From positions 434,001 to 498,000 of the forward strand of contig CAVOGY010000005.1 in assembly GCA_963695675.1 (NCBI GenBank): a stretch of 64,000 nt of DNA, in the 5' to 3' direction. This document shows, in pieces, positions 8,190-17,079 of the stretch. Positions within the stretch are counted from its first letter, which is position 1. Each line of letters starts with the position of its first letter. The notes under the pieces are model-generated. The model had not been told where the DNA came from. It worked only from the letters and a program-made list of their open reading frames with translations, and ran no database searches. The stretch comes from DASUPK01 sp963695675 (GTDB taxonomy: Bacteria > Actinomycetota > Thermoleophilia > Solirubrobacterales > 70-9). Made by a program: the position numbers and the translations under genes.

Positions 8190-9182
8190 CTACACGGCGA
8201 CGACCACGATGAACGCCGCGTACAGTGCGATCCAGGCGAGCACCGCTGGAAGCTCGAAGCGGTCGCGGAGGCGGAGCGCCCAGTAGGCGATCACCCCGCC
8301 GGCCAGCCCAAGCCCGACGGAGACGGCAGCGTTGCCGCTCAGGTCCCATTCGGTGAAGAGCAGCCCGATCCCGACCGGGATGGTCGACTGGAAGACCATC
8401 GCGCCGGTGATGTTCCCGAGCGCCAGTGAGTCCTTCCCCTCGCGCACCCAGAAGAAGCTGTTCACCTTCTCCGGGAGCTCCGTCGCGAGCGGGGCAAGGA
8501 TCAGCGAGAGGACGATCGCCTCGACACCGAGATCCTCGGCGACGTTGAGCAGCTCCTCCACGAACAGGTGGGCCCCGCCAACCATTGCCCCGAGCCCCAC
8601 CAGGAACTGGAGGGCCGCAATACCCACGCCGGGGCGGGCCGCTCGCCCCGGCCCCCGCGCCATGATCAGCGGGTTGAGGGTTTCCTCCGGCTGGGCCGCC
8701 CCGCCTCGGGACAGCGTGAGCCACACGTAGACCGGATACGCGGCAACGAACACGATCCCGGCGGTTATCCGAAGCCCGCTCGGAGCACCGAACCCGAGTG
8801 CCAGGCCCATCGCGAAGAACACCAGGAAGAAGGCGAGATCCCGATCGAGGGTGAGCACGTGGGCACGCAGCACGATGCCCTGCGGGCGGCGCCGCCTGTA
8901 GAGGTAGGCCGAGAGGCCGACCAGCCCCATTGCCAGCGTGGCGAGCAGGAAGGGTGCGCCGACGATCGCCCCGATGGCGATGTCCTCGCTCTTCGAGCCC
9001 TCGATCAAGGCGACGATCGCGATCAGCGTCTCGGGCATCGCCGTTCCGACCGCGGCGAGCAGGCTTCCGACCGCCCCCTCCCCCAGCCCGAGGCGATGGC
9101 CGATCCACTCGACCGCGTTGGTGAACAGAAGCGCCCCGGCCAGGATCACCGCGAAGCTTGCGATGAGCAGGACGAGATCCAT
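8190..9182 (-). CDS. Sodium/calcium exchanger family (CaCA) membrane protein
   Basis: 330 residues, about ten membrane helices in two inverted halves. The first alpha repeat is seen as AVGTAMPETLIAIVALIEGS and the second as LAPLATELPEKVNSFFWVRE, each carrying the acidic residue that binds the cation. The charged loop RRRRPQGIVLRAH in the middle separates the halves. It probably exchanges Ca2+ for Na+ or H+ across the cytoplasmic membrane. The start ATG at 9182 follows the stop of the Cax-type exchanger by 12 bases, so the two exchangers form an operon. The two could work as separate transporters with different partner ions. Confidence 0.9.
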   Translation of the reverse strand: MDLVLLIASFAVILAGALLFTNAVEWIGHRLGLGEGAVGSLLAAVGTAMPETLIAIVALIEGSKSEDIAIGAIVGAPFLLATLAMGLVGLSAYLYRRRRPQGIVLRAHVLTLDRDLAFFLVFFAMGLALGFGAPSGLRITAGIVFVAAYPVYVWLTLSRGGAAQPEETLNPLIMARGPGRAARPGVGIAALQFLVGLGAMVGGAHLFVEELLNVAEDLGVEAIVLSLILAPLATELPEKVNSFFWVREGKDSLALGNITGAMVFQSTIPVGIGLLFTEWDLSGNAAVSVGLGLAGGVIAYWALRLRDRFELPAVLAWIALYAAFIVVVAV

Positions 9183-9194
9183 CGCAGTTCGGTG

Positions 9195-10340
9195 CTACGC
9201 GAAGCCGAAGGTCAGTGCCAGCACGAGGTAGACCAAGAGCAGCTGCAGACCCTCGTACCAGGTCGACTCGCCCTCCTGCGTGACCTGGGTGGCGATGATC
9301 GCCGCGATCGCCAGCGCCGCCAGCTCGAAGCCGTTGAAGACGAGCGGCATCGGGGCGGGGCCCAGCACGAACGAGACGAGAACCAGCACCGGCGTGACGA
9401 AAAGCGCGACCTGGGCGCTCGAGCCGATCGCGATGTTGATCGCCAGGCTCATCTTGTTCTTGTAGGCGACCAGCACGGCGACCCAATGCTCGGCCGCATT
9501 GCCGACGATGGCGACGATGATCGCGCCGATGAAGAACTCCGACAGCCCGATCGCCTGGGAGGCCTCCTCGATCGAACCGACCAGGATCTCGGAGAGCAGG
9601 CCGACCAGCGCGCCCGAGACGGCGAGAGCGAGCACTGAACGCCGCGTGCTCCAGGACCCCCGGTCCTCAATCTCCGACTCCTCCTCGTGCGGGTTGAAGA
9701 CGTGGGCATGCGTCCGCAGGGAGAAGAGCAATCCGCCGGCGTACGAGACGATCAACACGCAGGCGACGGCGAAGGAGAGGTGCTCGAGGTTGCTGCCGTA
9801 ATCCACCCGCTCGGCCCCGGCCTGAGGCAGGCCCCCTCCCTCGACGAGCGCGAAGACGGCGGGCATGATCAGCGCTGCCACCGCGAGCAGCAACATCGTC
9901 GACTGTACGTTGGCCGCGGTACGGCCGAACTTCTGCACGTCGTGGCTGCGCCCCCCGCTCAGGCCGCCGACCAGCATCGCGCCGCCCATCACCAGCAGGA
10001 TGTTCCCGAGGATCGATCCGATCAGCGAGGCCTTGACCACCTCCTGTAGGCCCTTGCCGAGCGCGAACAGGGCGATGATCAGCTCCGGCGCGTTGCCGAA
10101 GGTGACGTTCAAGAGGCCCCCGACCACATTGCCCGAACGCTCCGCGAGCTCCTCGGTCGCACGCCCCATCATCGCCGCCGGCGGGATCAGAGCGAGGGCC
10201 GAGACGAAGAAAACGACGGTCGCCGAGACGTTGGCCAGCTCGACGACCACGGCGGCGGGAATCAGCGGCGAGAGCAGGTAGGGCCAGCTGTCGGGCCCTA
10301 GCAGCCGCCGCCCGGAAGGCGTGGATGTGGGCTCCGGCAT
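9195..10340 (-). CDS. Calcium/proton exchanger, Cax family
   Basis: 381 residues with eleven or so membrane helices. The two alpha repeats of Ca2+/H+ antiporters are clear: NVTFGNAPELIIALFALGKG in the first half and AIVGNAAEHWVAVLVAYKNK in the second, joined by an acidic loop (HEEESEIED). It should export calcium or another divalent cation using the proton gradient. The ATG at 10340 is taken because the protein then begins with a short polar tail (MPEPTSTPSG) before the first helix; longer frames include low-complexity sequence. It leads a two-gene operon with the neighbouring CaCA exchanger. Confidence 0.93.
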   Translation of the reverse strand: MPEPTSTPSGRRLLGPDSWPYLLSPLIPAAVVVELANVSATVVFFVSALALIPPAAMMGRATEELAERSGNVVGGLLNVTFGNAPELIIALFALGKGLQEVVKASLIGSILGNILLVMGGAMLVGGLSGGRSHDVQKFGRTAANVQSTMLLLAVAALIMPAVFALVEGGGLPQAGAERVDYGSNLEHLSFAVACVLIVSYAGGLLFSLRTHAHVFNPHEEESEIEDRGSWSTRRSVLALAVSGALVGLLSEILVGSIEEASQAIGLSEFFIGAIIVAIVGNAAEHWVAVLVAYKNKMSLAINIAIGSSAQVALFVTPVLVLVSFVLGPAPMPLVFNGFELAALAIAAIIATQVTQEGESTWYEGLQLLLVYLVLALTFGFA

Positions 10341-10387
10341 GGAGGGCAGCTTAGGACCTGTCCCTTTCCCCAATCGCAGCGCTCGAT

Positions 10388-10402
10388 GCGGCAAATAGCC
10401 GC
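10388..10402 (-). terminator. Weak hairpin between the lipoprotein and exchanger genes
   Basis: GCGGC-AAATA-GCCGC is a perfect 5-base stem with a five-base loop in the 112-base gap after the lipoprotein gene. On the minus strand the loop reads TATTT. It may terminate the lipoprotein transcript, but the stem is short and there is no U tract. Confidence 0.3.
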
Positions 10403-10452
10403 GAACGCGCCGACAGGCAATCGTGCTCGGCTGCCGCGCGAGTGGTAGGCGG

Positions 10453-11523
10453 CTACTGCGCGAGCAGGTTGGCGCACCGCTGCAGCGCGGCGACCCCGGT
10501 CGCCTGCGAGAGGCACTGCTGGTAGGCCTGGGTCGCCGAGGCGCTGGGCGGCGCGGTCGGCCCGCCTGACTCCGGCAGGGCACCGCCGGTCCCGAGCCCG
10601 CCTCGGAGCCCGCCGCCGAGCACCGACGGGTTGATCCCCAGCCGTCGGAGCACCTCCGCCGTCAGGGGCTGGGCGTTGGCCGGCGCCTGGATCGTCTGCG
10701 GCTTGTTGACGTCGGCCAGGTTGAGCTCCAGCTCGAAGGTGAGCGAGTTCGGAGCCCCCGGTGTGCCGGGCGGCGGCTTCAGGTCGAAGCTGACACTGAG
10801 CCTGCGCAGCAGCTTGTCGCTCTCCCCGGAGTTGACGTCGACGTCACCCGACTGAACGATGTTGTTGAGCTGATCGAGCTGGGCGATGTTGATCTTGCCG
10901 ACCGGCGTACCGGCTTCCTTGGCGATCGTCTTCAGGTCGTCGACGATCTGAGGGACGTTCGCCTTTCCGGAGATGTGGATCGTCTTCTGGCCCTCGACGT
11001 CCTCGGTGCCCTCATTCTTCAGATCGGTGAGCCAGCCGACCAGGTTGATGCCGAGCCTCTGCAGCAGGCCTTTCTGCTGGCCGGAGCCGCTCTGGCTCTG
11101 TAGCTGCGCATAGGTGGAGGTGAATGCGTCGTAGAGCTGCTGCGGCACCGCGTACTCGGTGCCCTGGATGTTGATGAACGCTCTGTCGCCCGTCGCTGTC
11201 AGACCGCCGCTGCCCGAAGAGGTCTGAGAGCCGCTGTCACCGTGGTAGGAGAGGTCGAAGTCGAACTCCGGAAACTGCCCGGAACCGGGGCTCTGGAAGC
11301 TGCCACCGAGCTTCACCTCGAGCCTGCCGGGATTGTCGCCCCCCGAAGTCTCGATCTTGACGTCGAGGTCAAAGTTCCCGCTCTTGATGCTGGTCGGGTT
11401 GCTGAATGTCTCCGTGAGTACGTGCTGCGGATCCTCGTTGTTGCCCCCACCGCCGCAGGCGGCGATCAGCAGGGCGGACGCGAGAGCGAGCGCGAGCGCG
11501 ACTGATACGCGGATCCGATTCAA
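10453..11523 (-). CDS. LppX/LprG-like lipoprotein
   Basis: 356 residues. The N-terminus is a lipoprotein signal: basic MNRIR, a hydrophobic core and a lipobox ending LLIAAC, followed by a Gly-rich linker. The body (SIKSGNFDLDVKIE, GGSFQSPGSGQFPEFDFDL, FINIQGTEYAVP) is like the LppX/LprA/F/G family, beta-rich proteins that carry lipids across the actinobacterial envelope. The last 60 residues are Gly/Pro/Ala-rich and end with a pair of Cys (QQCLSQ and RCANLLAQ) that may form a disulphide. The ATG at 11523 is well placed; the gene is divergent from the cyclase gene. Confidence 0.83.
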   Translation of the reverse strand: MNRIRVSVALALALASALLIAACGGGGNNEDPQHVLTETFSNPTSIKSGNFDLDVKIETSGGDNPGRLEVKLGGSFQSPGSGQFPEFDFDLSYHGDSGSQTSSGSGGLTATGDRAFINIQGTEYAVPQQLYDAFTSTYAQLQSQSGSGQQKGLLQRLGINLVGWLTDLKNEGTEDVEGQKTIHISGKANVPQIVDDLKTIAKEAGTPVGKINIAQLDQLNNIVQSGDVDVNSGESDKLLRRLSVSFDLKPPPGTPGAPNSLTFELELNLADVNKPQTIQAPANAQPLTAEVLRRLGINPSVLGGGLRGGLGTGGALPESGGPTAPPSASATQAYQQCLSQATGVAALQRCANLLAQ

Positions 11524-11614
11524 GTCTGATTCTCCTGCCCTGGCTGCGGCGGCGCGCAGAGTAGCGCAAGCCCTTTATCGGCAGTTCAGCATCCCTCCTC
11601 CTATCCTCAGCTCG

Positions 11615-14600
11615 ATGGAGGGGAGAACCTGCCCGAACTGCGCGGCCACGAATCCGGAACAGGCGCGCTTCTGCATGTCCTGCGGCACCCAGCTCTCCCC
11701 GCAGTGCCCGAGCTGCGGGGCCGAGAATCCGCTCGGCGCCAAGTTCTGCATCGAGTGCGGGGCCGCGCTAACTCCCGCCGGCCCAGCCGCGGCACCCGCC
11801 CCCGCCGCGCCGTCCGAGGCGCCGCCCGAGGAGCGGCGCCAGGCGACGGTCCTGTTCGCTGACCTCTCCGGCTACACCGCCGCCGCGGAGCGAATGGACC
11901 CCGAGGCCGTCAAGGCGCTCGTCGATCGCACGCTCCGGCGCCTCGGCGAAGAGATCGAGCGCTTCGGCGGGTCGATCGACAAGTTCATCGGCGACAACGT
12001 GATGGGGGTCTTCGGAGCGCCGACCGCCCACGAGGACGACCCCGAGCGCGCGGTGCGCGCCGGGCTCGCCATGCAGGACGCGATGGAGGAGGCGAACCGC
12101 CTCAGCCGTGAGAACTACGGCCTCGGCTTCTCGCTGCGGGTTGGGATCAACTCTGGCGAGGTGATGGCGGGTGCCGTGGGGGACCGCTATACGGTGATGG
12201 GCGATCCGGTCAACGTCGCGGCCCGGCTCCAGGCAGCCGGGCGGCCCGACAGCGTCACGGTGGGCGAGACGACCTACCGGGCGACGAGGGAGGCGATCTC
12301 CTACGAGCGCCTCGAGCCGCTGGCGCTGAAGGGCAAGGAGGAGCCCGTGCCGGCATGGGAGGCGACTGCCACCTTTGCCGGGCCGCGGCACGCCGCCGTG
12401 CGCTCCCAGACACCGCTGATCGGCCGCGAGGAGGAGGCGAGTTTGCTCGTCTCGCTGGTCGACCGGGTCGAGCGCGAGGAGCGCCCCCACCTCGTCACCG
12501 TGATCGGCCAGGCCGGCGTGGGCAAGTCGAGGCTGCTGCGGGAGCTGACGTCGACCCTCACCCGGGCCGACGATCCTCCGACCATCCGCAGCGGCCAGTG
12601 CCCCCCCTACGGGGCGGGGATCGCGTACTGGGCACTGGCCGAGGTCCTCGAGGATGAGTTCGAGATTCATGACACGGACCCGCCCGAGGCCGCCTGGGAG
12701 AAGCTGCGCTCCGGAGTCACCCAACTGATGAGCGAGCTTGGGGACGAGTCGGCCGGCGAGCGGAACGCCGCGCTGCTCGCGATACCGGTGGGCCTCGAGC
12801 CTCCCCAGGAGCTTCGCCCATCCGAGAACGATCCGCAGCGGATGCGCGAAGCGCTCTTCTCGGCAGGCCGCGCGGTCGTCGAGGGGATCGCTCGGCGCCG
12901 GCCGCTGGTGCTGGCGATCGACGACATCCACTGGGCCGACGAGGGGATGCTCGACCTGATCGACCATCTGACGCGTTGGGTCCGCGCGCCGCTCCTGCTC
13001 GTTTGCCTATCGCGGGATGAGCTGCTCGAGCGGCGACCCGGCTGGGGCGGGGGTCGCCGCAACGCGACGACCATCTCGCTGGAGCCGCTCACCGAGAACG
13101 AGACGCGGGAGCTGGTTGAGGCACTGCTGCCGACCACCGGCAACGGCACCGCGGACGTCGTCCCGCAGGTCGCCGAGCGCTCCGGCGGCAACCCGCTGTT
13201 CGCCGAGGAGATGGTCAACCGCCTGCTCGAGGAGGAGACCGTCGAGGCCGATGAGCTGCCTAGAAACGTCCAGTCGCTGCTCGCCGCCCGCCTCGACTCA
13301 CTCGACCGGCTCGAGCGGAGGCTGCTCCAATCCGCCTCGGTGATCGGACAGACCTTCTGGGAGGGTGCGCTCGCCTCGACCGCGGCACAGGAGGGCCTCG
13401 ATCTCGGCACCACCCTTGCCAACCTCGAGGAGAAGGACCTGCTCGTGCCGAGCGCGAGCACCCGGCTGGCCGGCGAGCGCGAGTACGCCTTCAAGCACGT
13501 CCTGATCCGCGACGTCGCCTATTCGATGCTGCCCAAGTCGGTCCGCTGCCGGAAGCATGTCGAGGTGGCGGAGTTCATCCGCGAGAGCGCCGGCGAGCGC
13601 AGCGACGGAGTCATCGGCCTGGTGGCCGAGCACTTCGCCCGCGCGGCGGCACTCGGATCGGAGGCCGGGCTCGACGCCGCCGCGCTCGCTGAGCTTCAGG
13701 GCCAGGCGCTGGAGGCGCTGGAGGCGGCCGGCGACGCGGCCGCTGCCCTCTACTCGAACGCCGAGGCGTTCGACCGCTACACCGCCGCCCTCGAGATCTC
13801 CGAGTCGCTCGACCCGGGGGTCGTGGCCCGGATCGGCGAGAAGCAGGGAGACGTCGCGTTGCGCATGGGTCGCGTCGACACCGCGGTCGGCGTGTGGGAG
13901 CGCTGCCTCACCTATCACCGCGCCCAGGAGGACCTGGCGCGCGTCGCCGACCTGCACCGCAAGATCGGCGCGGCGCTCTGGCACAAGGGCGAGCGGCGCG
14001 CCTCGATCGACAACTACCAGCGCGGCATCGACCTGCTCAAAGACGGCCCGCCCTGCATCGAGCTCGTGCGCCTCTACGAGGAGGCCGCCTCCCTGTACAT
14101 GCACACCGGCGACAACATGCTCGCCATCTACGCGTCGGAGAAGGCGCTCCGGCTGGCCGAGCGCCTCGACGAGGCCCGCGCTGCCAGTCGTGCGCACGGG
14201 ATCTTTGGCCGCGTTTTCGGCCGGATCGGCGACTCCGAAAAAGCGCGGGAGAACCTGGAGCGCTCCGTTGCCCTCGCCCGCGAGTCCGACCGGGCGGAGG
14301 CCGTCAGGGCTCTGCTCACCCTCGGCTATCACTTGGAGGTCTCCGAGGCGGACTACGAGGGCGCGGCCGAGGCCTACCGCGAGGCGCTCGAGATCGCGCA
14401 GGAGGTCGGTGACCTGCCCTCGCAGGTGGAGCTGCACGCGTCGCTCGGCCAGTTGGCCGTCCACGGGGCCGACTGGGACGAGGTCGAGCGCGCAACGGAG
14501 GCGAGCGCCAGGCTCGCCGAGCGGGAGGGACTCCACGGAAAGCTTTGCTTCCCCGACGTGATGCGCGGCATCCTCAGCTGGCGGGCGGCCGAGTGGGACG

Positions 14601-15163
14601 ACGCGATCCGTTACTACACGCGCGCCCACGAGCAGGGGGAGCAGGTCGGTCGCTCCGAGGTCGCCTTCTCAGCCCTCTTCTGGCTCGCCGCCGCGCTGCG
14701 GGACAGTGGCGATTTGGCGGGAGCGGAGACCGAGCTCGCCAAGGCGCTCGACATCTGCGAGCGGGCGGGGCTGATCGCCCAGTCGGTCGAGGCGATCTCG
14801 GCACGTGCCGTCGCCCTCGCCCTGGCCGGCCGCGACGAGCAGGCGCGGGCCGCCGCTGAGGAGGCTGAGCGGCTTGCCGGGCGGCTGCATTATCCGGTTG
14901 GCCAGGCCGCCAAGGCCGAGGCCGCCGGTGCGGCAGCCGAGGCGCTCGAAGACTGCGCGGTCCAGATCGAGGAGGCGCGCGGCCGCTGGCTCGAGCTGGG
15001 GCGCCCGCTGGACGCGGCGCGCTGTCTGATGGTCCGCGGCAGGCTCCTGCTCGCGACCGACCCTGAGTCCGCAGGCGAGCTGCTCGGTTCGGCCGCCGAG
15101 GAGTACGAGGCGCTCGGTGCCCCGGCGCTGGCGGCTCGGGCGCGGGAGCCGGTGGCGGGCTGA
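11615..15163 (+). CDS. Class III adenylate/guanylate cyclase with zinc ribbons, AAA ATPase and TPR region
   Basis: 1182 residues. Two zinc ribbons come first (C6/C9/C20/C23 and C31/C34/C45/C48), then a Pro/Ala linker and a class III cyclase domain (about 75-250). Both metal Asp residues (D83 in FADLSG, D127 in KFIGD), the purine-selecting Lys (K123) and the GDPVNVAARLQ motif with Asn and Arg are intact, so it should be active. An AAA/STAND-like ATPase follows (Walker A GQAGVGKS near 298, Walker B VLAIDDIHWAD near 430), then ~450 residues of TPR-like helices. Such proteins are thought to be signal-gated cyclases. The ATG at 11615 is chosen because it begins directly before the first zinc ribbon. 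Its TGA overlaps the next ATG. Confidence 0.92.
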   Translation: MEGRTCPNCAATNPEQARFCMSCGTQLSPQCPSCGAENPLGAKFCIECGAALTPAGPAAAPAPAAPSEAPPEERRQATVLFADLSGYTAAAERMDPEAVKALVDRTLRRLGEEIERFGGSIDKFIGDNVMGVFGAPTAHEDDPERAVRAGLAMQDAMEEANRLSRENYGLGFSLRVGINSGEVMAGAVGDRYTVMGDPVNVAARLQAAGRPDSVTVGETTYRATREAISYERLEPLALKGKEEPVPAWEATATFAGPRHAAVRSQTPLIGREEEASLLVSLVDRVEREERPHLVTVIGQAGVGKSRLLRELTSTLTRADDPPTIRSGQCPPYGAGIAYWALAEVLEDEFEIHDTDPPEAAWEKLRSGVTQLMSELGDESAGERNAALLAIPVGLEPPQELRPSENDPQRMREALFSAGRAVVEGIARRRPLVLAIDDIHWADEGMLDLIDHLTRWVRAPLLLVCLSRDELLERRPGWGGGRRNATTISLEPLTENETRELVEALLPTTGNGTADVVPQVAERSGGNPLFAEEMVNRLLEEETVEADELPRNVQSLLAARLDSLDRLERRLLQSASVIGQTFWEGALASTAAQEGLDLGTTLANLEEKDLLVPSASTRLAGEREYAFKHVLIRDVAYSMLPKSVRCRKHVEVAEFIRESAGERSDGVIGLVAEHFARAAALGSEAGLDAAALAELQGQALEALEAAGDAAAALYSNAEAFDRYTAALEISESLDPGVVARIGEKQGDVALRMGRVDTAVGVWERCLTYHRAQEDLARVADLHRKIGAALWHKGERRASIDNYQRGIDLLKDGPPCIELVRLYEEAASLYMHTGDNMLAIYASEKALRLAERLDEARAASRAHGIFGRVFGRIGDSEKARENLERSVALARESDRAEAVRALLTLGYHLEVSEADYEGAAEAYREALEIAQEVGDLPSQVELHASLGQLAVHGADWDEVERATEASARLAEREGLHGKLCFPDVMRGILSWRAAEWDDAIRYYTRAHEQGEQVGRSEVAFSALFWLAAALRDSGDLAGAETELAKALDICERAGLIAQSVEAISARAVALALAGRDEQARAAAEEAERLAGRLHYPVGQAAKAEAAGAAAEALEDCAVQIEEARGRWLELGRPLDAARCLMVRGRLLLATDPESAGELLGSAAEEYEALGAPALAARAREPVAG

Positions 15164-15624
15164 TGGCCTCCTGGAAGCAACAAGCGCTGATCGAGGCGCC
15201 GGTCGCCGAGGTCTGGGACGTCCTTTGCGATCCGGAGCGCGGTCCCGAGTGGTCCGAGGACGTGATCGCCGTCACCGGCGCGCCGACGAAGGTCGAGAAG
15301 GGCTCGACCTTCGACATCACAGGACGAGGCCCCCTCGGCGTCAAGACCACGACGCGGTTCAGGGTCGAGGAGTTCGAGGACATGCACGAGCTCAAGATGA
15401 AGTGCCAGGCCTCGGGCTTCTATTCGCACTGGCTCCTCACCCAGGCCCAGGACGGGACGTTCGCCGAGGTCGAGCTCGGTGTCGAGCCGATCGACTCGAG
15501 ACCCAGCTTCAGAGGAAAGGCGGCCGCCGTGCTTCACACGAAGAGCTACCTGAGGCGCCAGGTGGAGAAGCTTCTCGACGGCCTGCGGGGGGCAGTTACC
15601 CGCGATCGCTCAAGTGCTACGTAG
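15163..15624 (+). CDS. SRPBCC family protein
   Basis: 153 residues with a START-like SRPBCC fold: it begins ALIEAPVAEVWDVLCDPERG and continues with VTGAPTKVEKGSTFDITG, and ends with a long amphipathic helix (YLRRQVEKLLDGLRG). Members bind hydrophobic ligands or act as cyclases; no catalytic residue can be named here. The ATG overlaps the stop of the cyclase gene by one base, so the two proteins are likely made together, and this one may act as a ligand sensor for it; that is inference. Confidence 0.85.
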   Translation: MASWKQQALIEAPVAEVWDVLCDPERGPEWSEDVIAVTGAPTKVEKGSTFDITGRGPLGVKTTTRFRVEEFEDMHELKMKCQASGFYSHWLLTQAQDGTFAEVELGVEPIDSRPSFRGKAAAVLHTKSYLRRQVEKLLDGLRGAVTRDRSSAT

Positions 15625-15633
15625 AATCGGTCC

Positions 15634-16104
15634 GTGACCGAGGAGGGGCCGACCAGCTGGATCCTCACCGGGTCGATCGAGAACTTCCGGATCAACGTCG
15701 AGCGCGGCTTCGACGTGATCGGATTCAAGGAGCGCCGTCGCCGGCAGGCCTTGGAGTTCGAGCCTCGCGACGAGATCTTCCTCTACGTCACGGGTGTCCA
15801 GGCCTTCGGGGGAATTGCTCAGGTGAAGTCGCGGATGTTCGAGGACCGCACCCCGATCTGGCCCGGCAAGAAGGGGAAGGCGGAGGCGTATCCGTGGCGG
15901 GTCGAGGTCGATCCGGTCCTCATCCTTCCGGAGGAGGAGTTCGTTCCCGCCGAGTCGCTCGTCACCGAGCTCGAGCACGTGCGCAAGTGGCCTCCGGACC
16001 ACTGGCATCTCGCCTTCCAAGGCCAGCTGCGAACGATCGGCGAAGCTGACGCGCGGTTACTCCGGGGGCGCCTGGCGTCGCAGACCGCCGCGAGCCGGGC
16101 GTGA
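15634..16104 (+). CDS. EVE (PUA-like) domain protein
   Basis: 156 residues. The sequence TSWILTGSIENFRINVERGF, GFKERRRRQALEFEPRDEIFLYVTG and the end VRKWPPDHWHLAFQGQLRTI are those of an EVE domain, a PUA-like fold that reads modified bases in DNA or RNA, including N4- and 5-methylcytosine. The start is GTG 15634, nine bases after the SRPBCC gene. No nuclease or methylase partner is adjacent. It overlaps the DUF2203 gene by four bases (GTGA). Confidence 0.85.
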   Translation: MTEEGPTSWILTGSIENFRINVERGFDVIGFKERRRRQALEFEPRDEIFLYVTGVQAFGGIAQVKSRMFEDRTPIWPGKKGKAEAYPWRVEVDPVLILPEEEFVPAESLVTELEHVRKWPPDHWHLAFQGQLRTIGEADARLLRGRLASQTAASRA

Positions 16105-16502
16105 GCGACGAGGGCATCGAACTCATCCACGAGCGCCACTTCACCAGGGCGGAGGCCAATGCGCTGCTCCCCCAGCTGACGGCGCTGCTCAGCCAGCTGC
16201 GGGACGCCAAGGACGAACTCACCGACAGCAATGCCCACGAGGCGCTGGCCGAAGCTGCACCCACAAACGGAGGCGGCGAGCAGGGCAGGCGGGTCGGCAT
16301 CGCGTTCCTCGAGGTGAGGCGGCTGCTCGACACGGTCGAGCAGGCCGGGATCGTCCTGCGCGACATCGACCGTGGACTGGTCGACTTCCCGGCGCTGTTC
16401 GACGGCAGCGAGATCTATCTCTGCTGGGAGCTCGGCGAGGACGAGGTCGGCTACTGGCACGACCTCGAGGGCGGCTACGGTGGCCGCGAGCCGCTCGACT
16501 GA
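16101..16502 (+). CDS. DUF2203 domain-containing protein
   Basis: 133 residues matching DUF2203, a family without known function: RHFTRAEANALLPQLTALLS, a helical middle, VLRDIDRGLVDFPALFDG and the conserved end YLCWELGEDEVGYWHDLEGG. A Gly/Gln-rich insert (TNGGGEQGRR) lies in the middle. Start GTG 16101 overlaps the EVE gene by four bases. The His/Asp/Glu-rich end could bind a metal; this is only a guess. Confidence 0.87.
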   Translation: MSDEGIELIHERHFTRAEANALLPQLTALLSQLRDAKDELTDSNAHEALAEAAPTNGGGEQGRRVGIAFLEVRRLLDTVEQAGIVLRDIDRGLVDFPALFDGSEIYLCWELGEDEVGYWHDLEGGYGGREPLD

Positions 16503-16974
16503 GCTGCACCCGCTCCGCCGGGTCTTGCGCGACCTCCGCGGCCTCGGCGAGAACGAGCGGATCGCCGTGATCGGCGCCGCGGTCATGGTTGGCAGTCTGC
16601 TGCTGCCCTGGTACCAGTCACCGGTCTCCAACGACCTGGTGCTCACCGGGATCGGGGCGTTCGGCTGGGCCGAGGCGGCGCTCGTCCTGATCGCGGCGGC
16701 AACCACGTTTCTGGCGCTCCAGGGCGGGGGCGGCTACGTGCCCCCCAGGCCGTTGCGGGAATGGGCCCTGTTCGTCGCGGCGGGCACCTGGGCGGCCGTG
16801 ATCGTCCTCTACCGGATGGCGGACCGGCCTCGGTTCACGCTCGCAGGCCACGACGAGCCCTATGAACTCCACTACGCGATCTTCGTCGCACTGGCCGGCG
16901 CCGCGATCATCGTCGCGGCCGGCCTGCGGATGCGGCCCCGGGAACGGGCCAAGCGACCCCAGCCACCCGATTGA
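16480..16974 (+). CDS. Hypothetical membrane protein with four helices
   Basis: About 164 residues from GTG 16480, which overlaps the DUF2203 gene by 23 bases; the longer frame above it lies inside that gene. After a basic N-terminus (RRVLRDLRG) come four hydrophobic segments: AVIGAAVMVGSLLLPW, AEAALVLIAAATTFLAL, WALFVAAGTWAAVIVLY and AIFVALAGAAIIVAAGL, ending in a basic tail. It looks like a small polytopic protein of the last position in the cyclase operon. The family is not recognised. Confidence 0.72.
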   Translation: MAASRSTELHPLRRVLRDLRGLGENERIAVIGAAVMVGSLLLPWYQSPVSNDLVLTGIGAFGWAEAALVLIAAATTFLALQGGGGYVPPRPLREWALFVAAGTWAAVIVLYRMADRPRFTLAGHDEPYELHYAIFVALAGAAIIVAAGLRMRPRERAKRPQPPD

Positions 16975-17079
16975 GTCCAGCGGGCGAGAAGGTGATCAGC
17001 ATCCTGCCGGGCTGGTCGCCGATGTTCTGCCAGCCGTGCCGAGCCCGCGCGGAATGAACACGAAGGAACCCGGACGTGA

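Noticed and set aside
11768..14629. Long minus-strand open frames of 399 and 443 codons over the cyclase gene
   Set aside because: They mirror the codon-position bias of the cyclase gene and show no protein motif.
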